Below the pieces are notes generated by a model. It ran no database searches, was not told the origin of the DNA, and saw nothing but the letters and a program-made list of their open reading frames with translations. A stretch of 64,000 nucleotides of DNA, taken from the NCBI RefSeq assembly GCF_037392515.1, contig NC_090287.1, positions 12,947,001 to 13,011,000 of the forward strand, given 5' to 3'. Shown piece by piece: positions 61,105 through 64,000 of the stretch. The DNA comes from Haliotis asinina (Eukaryota > Mollusca > Gastropoda > Lepetellida > Haliotidae). Numbering within the stretch: position 1 is the stretch's first letter; the number at the start of each line of letters is the position of its first letter. Position numbers and translations under genes: made by a program.

Positions 61105-61330
61105 GAGTGAGTGAGCGATTTTAGTTTTACGCTTAGGCAGCAATAATCCAGCTACATGGTCACTGTCAGCCCTTAACTAATAGAGTCCCAGATAATCCAG
61201 TGATCAACAGTGTGAGCATCAGTCTACGCAAATGGGATGCGATGTCTTGTGTCAACCGTGTCAACGAGCCAGACCACTCGATCCCGTTTGTCGCCTCTAA
61301 GGACAAGCATGTGGTACCGAAGATCAGTTT
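61105..61330 (-). repeat. SINE family A, divergent
   Basis: Counterpart of 53365-53590. Confidence 0.85.
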
Positions 61331-61733
61331 TAGTATCGGTTCTAGTCAATACGAAGACTGATACTAACTTACCTAGGTGTATAAGCGGGAGATTCATCCT
61401 GTTCAGACAATGGTGTGACTGGTCTGTAAGAAACGTGAAAACAAATATTCAATCTGCGTATTTACAGTATTGAGGAAATCAGACTCAAAACCTATAATAA
61501 AGGGTTCGAATGAGAGGTGGGGCTCTTGTTTCTTGGTCTCTCAGTTCTATATACTCACGGGTTGCCCCAAATCTGCGAACTGTTTATATCTAGTAGCCGT
61601 ATTTAACTAAAAAATACTTTTCACACGATGTCAAGTACATCCCTCTCGGTGTTATGAAGCTCGTCCATTTAGTCAAGTAGATGTTATTAACTAAATAAGA
61701 AGTATAACCAAAGCTCCACTTACCTGTGAGGAA

Positions 61734-61774
61734 GTGTGAGGAGGATCCTATTCCAAGAGGAGGATGACCAGTGA
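61734..61774 (-). other. Noncoding first exon of M4 gene B (predicted)
   Basis: Same sequence and donor as 53986-54026. Confidence 0.55.
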
Positions 61775-61788
61775 CCAGTGTCCACGGT

Positions 61789-61795
61789 TTATATA
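61789..61795 (-). promoter_or_regulatory. TATA box, M4 gene B
   Basis: TATATAA on the minus strand, identical context to gene A. Confidence 0.6.
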
Positions 61796-61801
61796 TCATG
61801 G

Positions 61802-63295
61802 CGATACAACAACGGACACCTGCTCTGAAAAGTAATAATTAACCATCTATGTCCCCCAGCTATTTTTTCAATGATGAAGCCCACTCTGCACCACTGCAGA
61901 CAATGATGTAAGTACAACTCTAATTAAGAGAGATACAGGTCAGGTTATTCCATCAATGGACCCGAGGAATGTCCCACGTGTTGTAGGTTAGTATTATGTA
62001 ATATAAGACTGTAATTTACGTTATCACTGTATTAATTATAATAATTATATTGTAGCTATGTGTCAGTGATGGAATATAATATACTGCAGTTTTGCAGATG
62101 TTTGTGTAAAATAGATTGTGAGTTAGTGTGTAAGTTTAGTTTTATGCCTTACACAGCAATATTCGAGCTATATGGTGGCGGTCTGTAAATAATCAAGTCT
62201 GGACCAGACAATCCAGTGATCAACAAAACTAAACTCATTGAAAACTACGAAATCATATAATCTCGAAATCAGGATTTGTAGTACGAAACATTTTTGTAAA
62301 CATTTCTTGTTTATTTTTGCTAATGTATGCGTTTTCCACATTATTTATTCCTTTTAATGAGAACGAGAATTTCCACAATTACAAACTTTTAAATGCTTTC
62401 ATTTTGCGATGATAACTTTCACATATACATGTATGGAAGCAAGATTTTATAAGCCATACACTGCCTCAATAGTGGCGTTCCACGGCAAAGCAGAAGAAAC
62501 ACGTGTATCTGGGTACATTGATCCAAAATTTTACGACAGATGAATAACATTCATATACACACGCACACTCGCACACTCGCACACTCGCACACTCGCACAC
62601 ACGCACACACGCACGCAGGAGACGGTATAATTTGAATGCTTTCACAAGCGACGTTCTCCTCAACTCCCTCAATCATTGCTCCATAAACACAAAAGGCATA
62701 CTGTCAATAGCTTAGTCAACAGTGCAACTTTACAAACCACATATCTGATCATTTACACATGAAAGAGGCGATAGCCAAGCGATGAGAGTGACGATGTCTT
62801 TGAGTGGGAGTACTGACTGTCATTGAAAGTAAGACAGAATGGGTACAAATATTTCTACTCGTACCCCCGTTTATTTTGCGTTTGTCCCTTACCATGACAC
62901 GTTCTGGCGATTTCACTCAGTGATACCTGCTGAAAAAAACGTGTTCAAAGGGAATACATAAAAAAAAACACTCAAAACTAGTTATGGCGGTCCAATTTTG
63001 ACGCATCACTGATAAGAATAGCTCAGATTTGTTGATAGGTAAGATACAAAGCGTTCACGCTGTTCATGTTAGTGAACGCTATGTATCTTAGCTAATTTGT
63101 TGCTAGGTAAAACTGACATGCCTTTGCATGTGTTCGTGACACTGACACCGAGAGTCAGAACATGTATCATCTTTTTATTATAATGATTTCAAAACAGTGG
63201 CTCATGATCTGTTCCTTGTTCATCCACTGCGACAGCCCTAAAAGTCACGTGTGTCCCCTGCTTGTTATTGGGATTATGCAGCACGATGCCGGAAG
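61802..63295. other. Upstream region of M4 gene B
   Basis: Near-identical to 54064-55549, with the SINE A fragment (62130-62230), microsatellite (62564-62615) and hairpin (about 63043-63088). No gene. Confidence 0.7.
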
Positions 63296-63455
63296 TATAT
63301 AAAAATGTAAACAATAAACACCTCGGGAAATCTCGCACATTACACGACTCATAGATGTGATGAGTTCATCACTTAAAGTTAAATACATGCTTCTGGTAAT
63401 AATTTTGTGTTACGGTTCGGCCTCTCTTGTAATTATCGGTCTTTCAGTGTCGTAA
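63296..63455 (+). CDS. Candidate first exon of a small secreted protein, copy B
   Basis: TATA 63296-63305, ATG at 63360, same 31-codon frame as 55614-55709. Confidence 0.3.
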
Positions 63456-64000
63456 ATCGAGGTTCGACCATTGCCATTTGTGACGGGACAAACAAGTGAC
63501 GTCACATTAAGCTGTATGACACAATAATCACGAGAAGATGTTTGAACCCGAAATGGTTTTACGAAACGTCGACAGGCCAGTCAATTCTAAGAGTCTTAAT
63601 GAGTAATGACGATGACTGAAATATGGCTTTTATATTCGAGGCAACAGTCATAAACCCAACCACGCCATAAGTCGCTTCACAAGGATAGCCTCAATCAATC
63701 AGCATGCTAGCATGCTATCACAGAACGTGTACAGTTCTAAATACATGTGTCATAAAGTGACCGGTAGCTTGTAAATCATCTGCTAATATTTGCACTGAAC
63801 AACAGCCAGACCACCAGTTGTATGGAGTTTATAAGACTGCAGGGGTATCTTTCGTTGCTTGCGTCAGTGGCTGCTTCAAAACTACAAAGGAACTTTAAAT
63901 TAAAGTTGCGCCGAACACGAGATGTGGGCCTATACATTATACTCTCGGAAAATATGAATACATACAACGCCTTTCAGAACATAACTTGTGATCTCACTTT
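63456..64000. other. Right edge, no recognised gene
   Basis: Copy of 55710-56254; the repeat is cut by the window end. Confidence 0.6.

Larger units (their letters stand above)
60756..61733 (-). other. 5' UTR remainder and intron of M4 gene B
   Basis: As in gene A but without the T20 run; the donor is just below 61734. Confidence 0.6.

Overview
The window looks like nuclear DNA of a marine gastropod, most likely an abalone (Haliotis). It has spliced genes with long, repeat-filled introns, TATA-type promoters, and many copies of a SINE whose 3' tail (gctggaatattgctgagtgc, then an ACTC microsatellite) I recall as ubiquitous in Haliotis sequence. That assignment is from memory; no search was run.

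Two host gene families account for the coding content. (1) Two tandem paralogous genes on the + strand encode acyl-CoA thioesterase / bile acid-CoA:amino acid N-acyltransferase (ACOT/BAAT family) proteins. Each has eight coding exons: copy 1 at 5553-21098 (459 aa) and copy 2 at 31062-46197 (457 aa). Exon phases and the Ser-Asp-His triad are intact in both. They sit in a ~24.5-kb segmental duplication: unit 1 starts near 768 and ends in a minisatellite near 24936; unit 2 starts near 25616 and ends near 49455. (2) Two almost identical minus-strand genes encode secreted thermolysin-type (M4) zinc metallopeptidases of 678 aa with uninterrupted coding sequences: A at 50960-52996 and B at 58719-60755. 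They form a ~7.75-kb tandem repeat, with 5 amino-acid differences. Two broken M4 pieces lie between the ACOT/BAAT units, one (25104-25621) exactly at the unit boundary. The ancestral arrangement was probably an ACOT/BAAT-minisatellite-M4 block.

Layout: 1-767 flank; 768-3275 duplicated upstream DNA with two hairpins; 3276-21098 ACOT/BAAT copy 1, whose introns hold a Tx1/L1-like LINE relic, a second LINE with a 947-aa ORF, an intact Tc1 transposon and an old Tc1 relic; 21545-22165 LINE relic; 22465-23140 M4 pseudogene; 23995-24936 a 35-bp minisatellite; 25104-25621 M4 fragment; 25616-46197 the second unit with ACOT/BAAT copy 2; 46620-47045 LINE relic; 47087-47323 an unidentified exon-like ORF; 48336-49455 minisatellite; 49460-56480 M4 unit A; 56490-64000 minisatellite and M4 unit B, cut by the window end.

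Because the two ACOT/BAAT units can be aligned by eye, insertions can be dated relative to the duplication. The old Tc1 relic, the Tx1-like LINE and the + strand M4 fragment are in both units and are older. The intact Tc1, the 947-aa LINE and a tRNA-type SINE at 23384 are only in unit 1; SINEs at 35688, 44520 and 44616 are only in unit 2. Several retain target-site duplications facing an empty site in the partner unit. ACOT/BAAT enzymes act inside the cell on acyl-CoA, and the M4 enzymes are predicted to be secreted; I see no evidence that the two work in one pathway, only that they were amplified together.
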